The position numbers were made by a program, and so were the translations under genes. 64,000 bases of DNA. It comes from Streptomyces nigrescens. GTDB taxonomy: Bacteria > Actinomycetota > Actinomycetes > Streptomycetales > Streptomycetaceae. Under the pieces are notes generated by a model. It was not told where the DNA came from and ran no database searches. It saw only the letters and a list, made by a program, of their open reading frames with translations. Of the stretch, positions 39,619 to 48,393 are shown one piece after another; position 1 is the first letter of the stretch; every line of letters begins with the position of its first letter. The stretch spans positions 806,001 to 870,000 of the forward strand of contig AP026073.1 of NCBI GenBank assembly GCA_024349765.1, read 5' to 3'.

Positions 39619-42225
39619 TCACACCCATGTCCTGGGGCGGAAGCGGTTGGCCCGTTCCACCAGTTCGATCCTTCTCTCACCACGTTCCGCCAGCCGCGCC
39701 AGCAGGCGGTACGACCGTTCCAGGCCGAACCGCAGCCCGCGCTCGTCCAGCGGGCTGCCGAGCAGCACCGGCGGTCCGCCACCGTCCGCCGTACCGTCCG
39801 GTCGGGCACCGTGGCTCCCGGAGAGTACCCAGTCCAGGGCCGCGCCGAGTACCTCCGTGGCGAGTTGTTCCCGCCGTCCGGCGTCCAGGCCGAAGTCCGA
39901 GAGCGCCTCGACCTGTTGGGCGGCCGCCCGCAGGTCCGGCAACAGCGGATCCTCGGGCGGGCGCTGCCGCAGCCGCCCGCGGACCGCCGCGATCCGCGCC
40001 GCGGTGTAGTGGATGGACGACGCGGGCACGGACTCCAGGGCCTCGACCGCGCCCGCCCGGTCGCCCGCCGCCAGCCGCACCCGCGCCAGCCCGAACGCCG
40101 CACTGACGTAACTGCGGTCGGTCGCCCACACCAGGCGGTAGTACTCCACCGCGTTGTCCCACTGCTCCAGCAGCTCGGCACACAGGCCCAGCGCCAGCTT
40201 GGGCGCCGGCTCGCCCGGGAACGCGTCGTAGACCGCGTCGAAGGCCAGCGCCGCGGTCTCCCGGTCGCCGGTCGCCAGCGCCAGCAGGCCGCGGTGCCAC
40301 ACCACCCGCCAGTCGGCGCCCCGGTCACCGGGCCCGTCACCGGACGCGTCACAGGACCGTACGGCGGTGTCCCACGGCCCGGCGGGCGGGCCCGCCACCT
40401 CGTCCAGTACGGCCCGCGCGGCCGCGCCGTCGCCGTTCTCCAGATGGGTGCGCAGCTCCCGCAGCCGTATCTCCGGGGAGGCGACGGGCGCGGCGCGCAG
40501 CGCGGCGAGGAGTTCGGCCGGGGCGGCGGCCGGCAGCCCGGCCAGCAGCCCCGCGCCGGCGTCGTCCGGGTCCACCCGCGGCACCGGCAGCGCGAGCGCC
40601 GCACCGGCCACGTCCAGCGGCCGCAGCACCGGCCCGACGTCCGCCGCCTCCCCGGCCCGGCCCGGGGCCGCGCCGCGCGCCCCCAGCAGCGAACTGTCGC
40701 CCTCCTGCGGCGCCAGCAGCTCGGTGTCCGCCGCCCGCAGCTCCGGCCCGAACAGCTGCGACAGCGCCGGCCGCGGCTCGCCCGACCGGACCGCCACCAC
40801 CTCCCGCAGCACCCCCGTCAGCTGCTCGGCCATCTCCTGCGCCGACCCGAACCGGCGGTCGCGGTCCGGGTCCGTGGCGCGCACCAGCAGCCGGTAGAAC
40901 GACTCGTAGGCGCGGAACACCTCGATGTGGTCCGGATCGGGCAGCGAATCGGCGAAGACGTTGGTGTAGCCCTGGAAGTCGAAGGTGAGCACGGCGAGGG
41001 TGCGCGCGACGGTGTACAGGTCGGAGGCGACCGACGGGCCCAGCGCGGCGATCTCCGGCGCCTGGTAGCCGATCGTGCCGTAGATCGGGCTCTCGTGGTC
41101 GTCCATCCGGCGCACCGCGCCCATGTCGATCAACTTGAGCTGGTCGTGCTGCTGGATGGCGTTGTCGACCTTGAAGTCGCAGTACAGGTAGCCGCGGCTG
41201 TGCAGATGCCCGAGCGCCTCCAGCGCCTCGATGCCGTACGCGCAGGCCTGCTCCACCGGCAGCGGATCGCGCCTCCCCTCCGGCGTCCGCCGGTCGTTGG
41301 CGATGTCCTTCAGCGACTTGCCGCCGACGTACTCCATGACGATGTAGCCGTCGAGGCTGCCCGTCTCCCGGTCGAGGTGCTGCACGAAGTTGTAGATCCG
41401 CACGATGTTGGCGTGCTCGATCTCCGCCAGGAACCGCCGCTCGGACATCGCGACCGCCAGCGCCTCCTCGTCGCCGGTGTCCAGCAGCCCCTTGAGCACC
41501 ACCCAGCGGTCCGACACCGCCCGGTCGATCGCCAGATAGATCCAGCCCAGCCCGCCGTGCGCCAGACAGCCCACGACCTCGTACTGGCCGTGCACCCGCT
41601 CCCCGGGCCGCAACTTCGGTACGAAGCTGTACGGATGGCCGCACTTGCCGCAGAACCCCTCCGAGCGGCCCGTCCGGCCCTCGCGCGAACGGCCCACCGG
41701 CGCACCGCAGTCCGCCCGGCTGCAGAACCGCTTGCGCTCGGGCACCTCCGGATGCGCCAGCACCGCCGTCCGCGGATCGGGCCGCGGCACCTGCGGCACC
41801 GTCACCAGGCCCGCGCCCAGCCGCCCCCGCGCCGACCCGGACGACGCCCCGCCACCGGACCCGCGCACCGACACCGCCGCCACCCCGCGCGCCGGCGCCC
41901 CGCCGGACCCGCCGCGCGGCAGCCGCCCGGACACCGAACGCCGCGACACCGGCCGCCGGGACCCGGGGACCCGCCCGGACGTCCCGGCACCGGAACCCGG
42001 GCCGGGGGAGGGGACGGTCAGCAGCGCACCGGCCGCCTCCCGCTCCTCCGGGCCGGCCAGGAACGCCCGGCCGGTGACGCCCGTCGGCGGCGCCGCCAGC
42101 AGCCCGTCCGGCGACACCACCGGCGGCAGCCCGCACCCGTCGCAGTACCGCTCACCACCGCCGACGTCCTCGTAACCGCCCGCACAGTCCCGCCGCTGGC
42201 AGCGCTCGCCGGCCCGCTCCGTCAC
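39619..42225 (-). CDS. pknG: PknG-like Ser/Thr protein kinase
   Basis: An 868-aa protein with the PknG order: Cys-rich zinc/rubredoxin-like sites (CQRRDCAGGY near 9, with CDGC; FCSRADCGAPVGRS and FCGKCGHPYSF near 165-200), kinase domain about 205-480, and tetratricopeptide region about 580-850. The kinase has the Gly-rich loop LAHGGLGWIYLAID, ATP lysine in WVVLKGLLD near 243, the non-RD catalytic loop LYCDFKVDNAIQ near 348 and IDMGAV for DFG. PknG controls glutamate metabolism through FHA proteins in actinobacteria. GTG 42225 follows AGGGGGG and overlaps the stop of the coiled-coil gene. The locus order GlnX, GlnH, kinase supports the call. Confidence 0.93.
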   Translation of the reverse strand: MTERAGERCQRRDCAGGYEDVGGGERYCDGCGLPPVVSPDGLLAAPPTGVTGRAFLAGPEEREAAGALLTVPSPGPGSGAGTSGRVPGSRRPVSRRSVSGRLPRGGSGGAPARGVAAVSVRGSGGGASSGSARGRLGAGLVTVPQVPRPDPRTAVLAHPEVPERKRFCSRADCGAPVGRSREGRTGRSEGFCGKCGHPYSFVPKLRPGERVHGQYEVVGCLAHGGLGWIYLAIDRAVSDRWVVLKGLLDTGDEEALAVAMSERRFLAEIEHANIVRIYNFVQHLDRETGSLDGYIVMEYVGGKSLKDIANDRRTPEGRRDPLPVEQACAYGIEALEALGHLHSRGYLYCDFKVDNAIQQHDQLKLIDMGAVRRMDDHESPIYGTIGYQAPEIAALGPSVASDLYTVARTLAVLTFDFQGYTNVFADSLPDPDHIEVFRAYESFYRLLVRATDPDRDRRFGSAQEMAEQLTGVLREVVAVRSGEPRPALSQLFGPELRAADTELLAPQEGDSSLLGARGAAPGRAGEAADVGPVLRPLDVAGAALALPVPRVDPDDAGAGLLAGLPAAAPAELLAALRAAPVASPEIRLRELRTHLENGDGAAARAVLDEVAGPPAGPWDTAVRSCDASGDGPGDRGADWRVVWHRGLLALATGDRETAALAFDAVYDAFPGEPAPKLALGLCAELLEQWDNAVEYYRLVWATDRSYVSAAFGLARVRLAAGDRAGAVEALESVPASSIHYTAARIAAVRGRLRQRPPEDPLLPDLRAAAQQVEALSDFGLDAGRREQLATEVLGAALDWVLSGSHGARPDGTADGGGPPVLLGSPLDERGLRFGLERSYRLLARLAERGERRIELVERANRFRPRTWV

Positions 42226-43514
42226 GAATCCCCCCTGCTCTCCGGCTGCTGCGGAACCAGCACCTCCGCCGCCGCCTGCTGATACCGCCACACCGCCTGC
42301 TCGGCCGCCCGCAGATCGCACGGCGCGCTCCACAGCATCCGCCGCGCGATGTCGTACCGCTCCACCAGCAGCGGATCCTCCGCCAGGCCGTACCGCGCCA
42401 CCCGCGCCCGGCACGCGTCCAGCCGGCCGCGCAGCTCCGCCCGTACGGCCAGCGGCGCGGTCACCGCCGTCAACGACTCGCGGGCCCGCTGCAGTTCGTC
42501 CTCCGCCCGCTCCTCCAGGCTGTCCAGCAGCGGCGACAGCCGGTGCCACTGCGCCCGCCGGCGGTACTCCGCGGCCGCCGCCAGCTGCTCGTGCAGCGCC
42601 GTCGACGGGCCGCTGACCGCCGGCACCTCCGACGCGGCGATCTTCGCCAGCACCTCGCCGCGCGCCTGCCGCGCCTCGGTCAGCGTCCGGTCCGCCCGCG
42701 ACAGCACGTCCCGCAGCCGCATCAGCCGCCGCTCGGCGTCCTGCCGGACGTCCAGCACCGCCGCCACCTCCCGCCGGATGTCCTCCAGCGCCCGCGCCGC
42801 ACGGTCGTAGCGCACGGTGTCCGGACGGCCGCCGCCCGGCGCCGAACTCCCCGTCGACGACGACACCCAGAACGCCAGCGGATCGGCGATCACCTGCGCC
42901 CGCAGCCGCGCCAGCTCGCCCGTGATCCGCTCCAGGTCGTCGCCGGCCGGATGCTCACCGGGCCGCACGCCCACCGAATGCGCCAGCGACCGGGTCCGCT
43001 GCAACTCGGCCGACAGCAGGTCTATCCGGGCCGGCAGCGCCGACCACACCGCGTCGGCCGCCACGATCACATCGAGGGAACGCGCGTACAGCCCGGTCAT
43101 CCGCGCCACGAGCTCCTCCAGGCAGTACCGCTCGCCCGGCCCGCTCACCCCCGGCACCGTCACGCCCGCGCCGTGCAGCAGCTCCGTCAGCGCCGCCAGG
43201 TCCTCCGGGGACGGCCAGCGCCGCCGCGCCCGCAGCTCACGCGCCGCCGCCAACGCCCCCGTATACGCGTCGAACAGCGCCCACAGCACCGTGAGGGACC
43301 CCTCCGTGGCGGCCCAGCGCTCCTTCGTGGTGCCCGACAGATCCGCGCCCTCCAGCAGCCGGCGCCCCGCATGGTCCTGCAGCGCCAGCAGCGAGGTCTC
43401 GAGCGCCTCGTACTCGGCGCCGAGCCGCGCCAGGGCGCGGTCCACCTCCTCCAGGCCCAGCACCGGGGCATCGGAACTCCCCGCGGAACCGGGGACAGGT
43501 CCAGGGACCCCCAT
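42222..43514 (-). CDS. coiled-coil protein of the PknG locus
   Basis: A 430-aa, highly helical protein with heptad-like Leu/Ala patterns (VDRALARLGAEYEALETSLL near 24; DVRQDAERRLMRLRDVLSRA near 255). It has no signal peptide or membrane helix. The function is not recognised, but a protein of this kind accompanies pknG in actinobacteria of this group. Its TGA overlaps the kinase GTG by four bases, so the two are translated together. ATG 43514 follows AGAGGTGAT. A scaffold between the sensor and the kinase is a reasonable guess. Confidence 0.8.
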   Translation of the reverse strand: MGVPGPVPGSAGSSDAPVLGLEEVDRALARLGAEYEALETSLLALQDHAGRRLLEGADLSGTTKERWAATEGSLTVLWALFDAYTGALAAARELRARRRWPSPEDLAALTELLHGAGVTVPGVSGPGERYCLEELVARMTGLYARSLDVIVAADAVWSALPARIDLLSAELQRTRSLAHSVGVRPGEHPAGDDLERITGELARLRAQVIADPLAFWVSSSTGSSAPGGGRPDTVRYDRAARALEDIRREVAAVLDVRQDAERRLMRLRDVLSRADRTLTEARQARGEVLAKIAASEVPAVSGPSTALHEQLAAAAEYRRRAQWHRLSPLLDSLEERAEDELQRARESLTAVTAPLAVRAELRGRLDACRARVARYGLAEDPLLVERYDIARRMLWSAPCDLRAAEQAVWRYQQAAAEVLVPQQPESRGDS

Positions 43515-43770
43515 CGATCACCTCTCCAATACGCGTACGCTGCACGGCGATTGCTGCGACCGAGTCCGCGCGGCTGCTGCGGTCCGGCTCCCTTCGCCTC
43601 CTGTTCTGTCCGCTTTCCATAGTGACGCCATCGGGCACTGCGTGGGGCGATCGCCCGGGTGACACCGCTCCCGGGGGCCTCTTGACTTTCGCCGGGCCGT
43701 TGTCGACGCCCCGGGGGTGTTGTGGCCGCCCCGGCCCGTCTTGGCGGCTCGGTGCGGCGCTCCGGGGGAG

Positions 43771-45117
43771 TCAGTCGCTGTACTCCGGCGACGGCGGGCC
43801 CGATATGTCCGGCAGATCGGCCTTCAGCCACTTGCGGTACGCCCGCATCCACGGACCGTCGGACGCCCCGCCGGCCCGGTAGTCGTCCAGGACCTTGTTG
43901 ACCCGGCGCACCAGATCCGTGTCCGCCTCGTTCATCGCCACCCCGTACGGCTCGTTCGTGAACGGCCGGCCCTTCAGCTCCACCGCCGGATCCTGCGCCG
44001 CCTGCGCCGCGGCCAGCGCATTGTCCGTGACCACCGCGTCCGCCTGGCCCAACTGGAGCCGCACCAGGCAGTCGAGCTGGTTCGGCACCGTCAGCACCTT
44101 CGCGCCGTGCGGGCGCGCCGCCAGCTCCGCCTCACCCGTCGAACCGGCCGCCGTACACACCCGCTTGCCGCGCAGCGAATCGTCGAACGCCTTCACGGCC
44201 GACGTCTTCGGCGCCAGCACCTGCTGCCCGCCCTGGAAGTACGACGTCGAGAACGCCACCAGCTTCTTGCGCGCGCAGTTGATGGTCATCGTCCGCACCA
44301 CCATGTCGACCCGGCGCTTCCGCAGCGCCGGAATCCGCTGGTCGGTCGGTACCGCCTTGAACACCACCTTCGCGTCCGGCCCCAATATGTCCGCGGCGAT
44401 CGCCCGTGCCAGATCGATGTCGAAGCCCGCCAGCTTGCCCGTCGCCGGATCGCGGTAACCCCACCGGTAGGTGTTCTGGTCGACCCCGACGACCAACTGG
44501 CCCCGCTCCTTGATCCGCGCCACTGCCGGCCCGTCCTCCGACGACGGCCGCAGGCTCTCCGCGGCGTTCTCCGGCGTGCACCCCGCCGCGGGGGACCTGG
44601 CCGACGCCGACCCCGGACCGTACGCCCCGTGCGTCACCACGGGCGACGAGGCACGGCCCGCGCCGCCACCCACGGCACCGTCCCCGGGCCCGCCGGCCAG
44701 CGTCGGCACCAGCACCGCCGCCGCGGCCGCCATCACCCCCATGCCCGCCGCGACCGGCGCCAGGACGGCCCGCAGATTCCCCAGCACCCGCCGGCGCACG
44801 CTCATGCCCCCCTCACCACGCCTTCTCCCCGACGCCCCGCCGCCCACCGGCACTTCACCACCCACCGGCACGCTGCGCACCGGCCCTCCACCACTCACCG
44901 GCACGCCGCGCACCGGCCCTCCACCACTCACCGGCACGCCGCGTACCGGTCGTTCGCCGCCTGCCGGTCGTTCGCCGCTGGCCGGCACTCCGGGCACCGG
45001 CACGTCGCCCTTGACCGGCAATCCGCCGCTCGCCGGTACTCCGCCCACTGGTGGTTCGCCGCTCGCCGGTACTCCGCGCACCGGTCCTCCGCCGCCTGCC
45101 GGTCGTTGGACACTCAT
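43771..45117 (-). CDS. glnH: GlnH-like glutamate/aspartate sensor with cytoplasmic repeat tail
   Basis: A 448-aa protein. The C-terminal about 250 residues are a class 3 solute-binding domain (LVVGVDQNTYRWGYRDPATG, LAGFDIDLARAIAADILGP, VDMVVRTMTINCARKKLVAF) as in GlnH, which binds Asp/Glu and signals through GlnX to PknG. A single membrane helix lies near 117-140 (VAAGMGVMAAAAAVLVPTLA). The first about 100 residues are a Pro/Gly/Val repeat (GGPVRGVPVSG words) encoded by tandem DNA repeats, for example two 33-bp units near 44874-44939. No clear lipobox follows the helix, though AAGC appears near 174. ATG 45117 overlaps the GlnX stop with GGAG upstream; ATG 44805 (MSVRRRVLGN) would remove the repeat tail. 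Confidence 0.87.
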   Translation of the reverse strand: MSVQRPAGGGGPVRGVPASGEPPVGGVPASGGLPVKGDVPVPGVPASGERPAGGERPVRGVPVSGGGPVRGVPVSGGGPVRSVPVGGEVPVGGGASGRRRGEGGMSVRRRVLGNLRAVLAPVAAGMGVMAAAAAVLVPTLAGGPGDGAVGGGAGRASSPVVTHGAYGPGSASARSPAAGCTPENAAESLRPSSEDGPAVARIKERGQLVVGVDQNTYRWGYRDPATGKLAGFDIDLARAIAADILGPDAKVVFKAVPTDQRIPALRKRRVDMVVRTMTINCARKKLVAFSTSYFQGGQQVLAPKTSAVKAFDDSLRGKRVCTAAGSTGEAELAARPHGAKVLTVPNQLDCLVRLQLGQADAVVTDNALAAAQAAQDPAVELKGRPFTNEPYGVAMNEADTDLVRRVNKVLDDYRAGGASDGPWMRAYRKWLKADLPDISGPPSPEYSD

Positions 45118-46496
45118 CGGTACTCCGCCAGCCTGCGCCCGATCCCCAGCACCGCACCCAGCGCCCCCACCAGTGTCAGCGCCCCGGCCCCCTCCGGCAG
45201 CCCGCCCAGCGCCCCCCGCCCGGCGTCCGCCGCCGTGCGGAACTCCGCCTGCTCGTGCACCAGCGCCCGGGACAGCCCCGACGCCACCCGGTCGCAGGAC
45301 TCGCCCGTCGAACCCGCCCCGCCGACCACCTTCGCCAGCGCCCGCTCGTAATCCCCCTTCTCGTCCGCCGCCCGCGCCTCGGCATGCCGCACCTGCCACT
45401 GGCGTACGGACGCCAGCGCGGCGCGCACCGGCGCCCGCCCCGCCTCGTCGTCCGCCAGCGCCAGCGCCGACCCCAACCGGCTCCGCGCCGCCGCCGGACC
45501 CCGCTCACCCGCCCCCGCCAGATCCGTCATCCGGCTGCGGAAACCGGCCTCGTAGAAGTCCTGCTGATCATCCGTGAGCACCGCACCGCGCGCCACCAGC
45601 GTCAGATTCTCGTCCCCGCGCGCCTGCAACGCATCGATCCGCGCCTCATTGAGCACCCGCAACGACCGGGCGCCGTGCTCGTACGACGCCGTCAGCTCCG
45701 CGCGCGCCACCGCATGCCCCACCACCAGCCACAACAACACCGCCACCGACGCGGCCGTGGCCGCCACCAGCCCGCGGTTGAACACGCGGTTCGTCCGCCG
45801 GTAATGCCGCCGCTGCGCCCACCCCAGCGCGGCCACCGCCAGCACCCCCGCCACCAGCGCCGCCCACGGCCAGGCCTTCGCATCGGCGTAGTCCGCCGCC
45901 AGCCGGTCCGTCTCCGCCTCGTACAACGCCCGGGCGGCCGGGAGGAGTTCCGTCCGCATCCGCTCGTTCGCATACCGCAGATACGCCCCGCCCAGCGGCA
46001 GCCCCTGCCGGTTGTTCGCCCGCGCCGTCTCCACCAGGCCCGTGTACTGCGGCAACTGGCGGTTGAGCCGGGCGATCTGCTCACCCGCCCCGTCCGAACC
46101 CCGGGCACTCTGCGCCGCCTTCGTCAGCAGCTCCGCCGCGGTGGCGATGTCCTTGCCGTAACGCTGCCGGGTCGCCGCATCGCCCTTCCCGCCCGCCAGG
46201 AACCCGCCGGCGGCCGTGGTGTCCGCGTCCGCCAGCGAGCGGTAGATGCTCGCCGCGTCCGCCGTCAGCGGCTGACTGCGCTCCACCACGTCCTCCGCGG
46301 CCGCCGCCCGGTCCGCGACCTGCCACGCCGCGGCCGCCCCGAAGACCAGCACCAGCAGCGCCAGCACCGCCCCGATCACCCGCAGCCGCCCCGGCTCGGT
46401 CGTCGCCGCGGCGCGCAGCTCGTCCAGCCCCTCGGCCCAGGCCGGACGGCGCGCCGGAGCGGGCGGCGCCGCGCTGCTGGTCGGCACGGACGACAC
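45114..46496 (-). CDS. glnX: GlnX-like membrane sensor protein
   Basis: A 460-aa membrane protein. Helices are near 40-62 (VIGAVLALLVLVFGAAAAW), 210-230 (WPWAALVAGVLAVAALGWA), 245-268 (VAATAASVAVLLWLVVGHA) and 435-453 (LTLVGALGAVLGIG). Two extracytoplasmic four-helix-type domains lie between the first and second, and the third and fourth helices. This matches GlnX, which relays amino-acid binding by GlnH to PknG. GTG 46496 follows GGGGGAGG. Its stop overlaps the GlnH start by ATGA. It heads the minus-strand signalling locus; 448 bp upstream is the divergent FadR-type regulator. Confidence 0.87.
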   Translation of the reverse strand: MSSVPTSSAAPPAPARRPAWAEGLDELRAAATTEPGRLRVIGAVLALLVLVFGAAAAWQVADRAAAAEDVVERSQPLTADAASIYRSLADADTTAAGGFLAGGKGDAATRQRYGKDIATAAELLTKAAQSARGSDGAGEQIARLNRQLPQYTGLVETARANNRQGLPLGGAYLRYANERMRTELLPAARALYEAETDRLAADYADAKAWPWAALVAGVLAVAALGWAQRRHYRRTNRVFNRGLVAATAASVAVLLWLVVGHAVARAELTASYEHGARSLRVLNEARIDALQARGDENLTLVARGAVLTDDQQDFYEAGFRSRMTDLAGAGERGPAAARSRLGSALALADDEAGRAPVRAALASVRQWQVRHAEARAADEKGDYERALAKVVGGAGSTGESCDRVASGLSRALVHEQAEFRTAADAGRGALGGLPEGAGALTLVGALGAVLGIGRRLAEYR

Positions 46497-46944
46497 AGAT
46501 CCTCCCCCTGGGTCGCTGATACGCCACCGGCCGCCCGTCCGCGGCGCCCGAACGCGCTCACGACAAGGACCGGTGCATGGGCAGCAGTATGTCCGCCACC
46601 ACCGACACGCACACCGCGATTGGCTCGATCTTGCCCCGATCGCCCTCGCCACCGGCGCACAGCGGCCCCACGAGCCGGTGGTGCCGGTGGACCGGCGCAC
46701 GACCCCGGCCCGCCGCCACCGCACTAAAGTGACGGCCGGAGCCCGCCCCTCCTCGTGACCTGGACGGACACCGAACACATCAGACATCAGAAGACGCCAG
46801 AAGACATCAGAAGCGGCCAGAGGACGCCAGAAGAACGCCGCGAGACGCCAGCAGAAACCCACGAGGCGCCAGAACAGGCCGGACCCACCACCGACCACCC
46901 ACCACCCACCATCGACCACCGACCACCCGAAGGGAAGTGATCTC
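46497..46944. promoter_or_regulatory. divergent intergenic with 10-bp periodic repeats
   Basis: The region lies between glnX and the FadR-type gene and no gene is supported. Positions 46782-46840 hold five consecutive 10-bp units close to AAGACATCAG/AAGACGCCAG. An ACCACC-rich stretch follows at 46880-46930, up to the ribosome-binding site of the regulator. Confidence 0.6.
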
Positions 46945-47637
46945 ATGCAGCCCGTCCGCAAGGGCAGGGTGTCGCTCGTGGAGACCGCGACCGACGAGAT
47001 CCGCTCCCAGATCGTGAACGGCACCTGGCCGGTGGGCAGCCGCATCCCGCCCGAGAACGCCCTGTCCGAATCCCTCGGTGTCAGCCGCGCCTCGGTCCGC
47101 GAGGCCGTCCGCTCGCTCGTCCACTCCGGCCTCCTCGAACCCCGGCAGGGCGACGGGACCTTCGTGATCTCCGACGACGACAGCGCGGTCGCCCTCCGCC
47201 GCCGGCTCGAACGCGCCGAGCTCAGCCACGTCACCCAGGTCCGCCAGGGCCTCGACGTGGTCGCCGCCCGCCAGGCCGCCAAGCACCGTACGGACGCCCA
47301 ACTCGCCGGTATCGAGGCCGCACTGGCCCGCCGCAAGGCCGCGCTCGCCGCCCACGACGCCGAGACCTTCACCGCCGCCGACGCGGAGTTCCACGTCCTG
47401 GTCGCGGAGGCCAGCGACAACCCCGTGCTCGCGGACATCTACCGCTCCCTCAGCGCCGCCCTGCGCGAGGAACTCCGCCGCGCCGCCTGCCTGGACACCG
47501 CCACCGCGGCCGCCACCGATCCGCACGCCCGGCTCGCCGACGCCATCCGCGCCCAGGACCCCCAGGCCGCCGTCGACGCCGCCGTCCTCCTCCTCGCCGG
47601 CCACGTACGCGACCTGGCTCTTCCGCTCGAGGACTGA
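46945..47637 (+). CDS. FadR-subfamily GntR regulator
   Basis: A 230-aa repressor. The winged HTH is at residues 10-75 (VETATDEIRSQIVNGTWPVG, RIPPENALSESLGVSRASVR, EAVRSLVHSGLLEPRQGDGT). An all-helical FCD ligand domain spans about 90-220, with metal-ligand candidates in ADAEFHVLVAEAS and a final His in LLAGHVRD. GntR/FadR proteins of this kind usually control a transporter for an organic acid or sugar acid. No such gene adjoins it here; the downstream carbohydrate operon has its own ROK regulator. ATG 46945 follows AAGGGAAG. An 18-bp tandem repeat begins at its stop codon. Confidence 0.93.
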   Translation: MQPVRKGRVSLVETATDEIRSQIVNGTWPVGSRIPPENALSESLGVSRASVREAVRSLVHSGLLEPRQGDGTFVISDDDSAVALRRRLERAELSHVTQVRQGLDVVAARQAAKHRTDAQLAGIEAALARRKAALAAHDAETFTAADAEFHVLVAEASDNPVLADIYRSLSAALREELRRAACLDTATAAATDPHARLADAIRAQDPQAAVDAAVLLLAGHVRDLALPLED

Positions 47638-47697
47638 GCGCCTGCCGACGACTGAGGGCCTGTCGACGGCTGAGCGCCTGTCGACGACTGAGTCCCC
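47629..47697. repeat. 18-bp tandem repeat, 3.8 copies
   Basis: Units GAGGACTGAGCGCCTGCC, GACGACTGAGGGCCTGTC, GACGGCTGAGCGCCTGTC and a partial fourth. The first unit includes the stop codon of the FadR-type gene, and each unit repeats a TGA in the same frame. Confidence 0.85.
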
Positions 47698-47872
47698 TCG
47701 GCGAAGGAATCGCCCCAAGGGGGAGCGTGAACCTCACCTCCACGCCTCCTCCTCGCTCCGTGCGCCGCTACCACCCCCATCCTCATTCGACTACTCTCAG
47801 TGACGAAAGCAAGAGCAGTCGAGCGCGGAGCCAGACGACCTGACCACCGCGCCCCAATGTCCGGAGGTCACC

Positions 47873-48202
47873 ATGCACCGCATCCGCACACTCCTCGCCC
47901 CACTCGCCAACCGCCCGCAGACTGACGCATCAGCACCACTGACCAACCCCTCTGCCAGCGGTTTCCTCACGATCGGCACCACCACATACATCGACCCGCA
48001 CGGCACCTACCCCCTCGACCACCGCTCGGACGGCACCCCGAGCGTCATCATCAACGACACCACCCACCCCATCACCATCCTCACGGAGAGCAACCACTCC
48101 CACCCCGCCACCGCACCCCCGACCGACCCACTGCCACCCCTCGTCCTGGCCCCAGGCGAGCGCACGGAGACCCGCCGGGGGGACGGGGTGCGGGTGGGCT
48201 GA
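47873..48202 (+). CDS. small hypothetical protein, 109 aa
   Basis: The frame starts MHRIRTLLAPLANRPQTDAS. A possible beta-rich middle reads SGFLTIGTTTYIDPHGTYPL and VIINDTTHPITILTES, with a Pro-rich end. GGAGGT lies six bases before the ATG, and third-position bias is strong. No family is recognised and no membrane helix is present. It precedes the tandem-repeat and IS region. Confidence 0.62.
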   Translation: MHRIRTLLAPLANRPQTDASAPLTNPSASGFLTIGTTTYIDPHGTYPLDHRSDGTPSVIINDTTHPITILTESNHSHPATAPPTDPLPPLVLAPGERTETRRGDGVRVG

Positions 48203-48239
48203 GTCGGAGGCCTGGAGGTTTGGGGCTCCGGAGGTGCGG

Positions 48240-48370
48240 GGGTGGAGGCCCGGAGCCCCGGAGACCCGGAGGTGTGGGGCCCAGGGGGGCTGGAGCCCCG
48301 GAGCCCCGGAGCCCCGGAGCCCCGGAGCCCCGGAGCCCCGGGGGTTGGAGGTCCGGAGCCCCCGAGTCCC
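48240..48370. repeat. GGAGCCCC 8-bp tandem array
   Basis: Seven exact head-to-tail copies of GGAGCCCC run from 48292 to 48347, with degenerate copies on both sides. A related degenerate array lies on the other side of the IS110 element (49856-49965). Confidence 0.9.
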
Positions 48371-48393
48371 GGGGGGTGCCTCTATGTCTTTGG

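Noticed and set aside
46573-46758. Plus-strand frame between glnX and the FadR-type gene
   Set aside because: The His/Arg-rich frame lacks a ribosome-binding site and overlaps repeat and promoter DNA.
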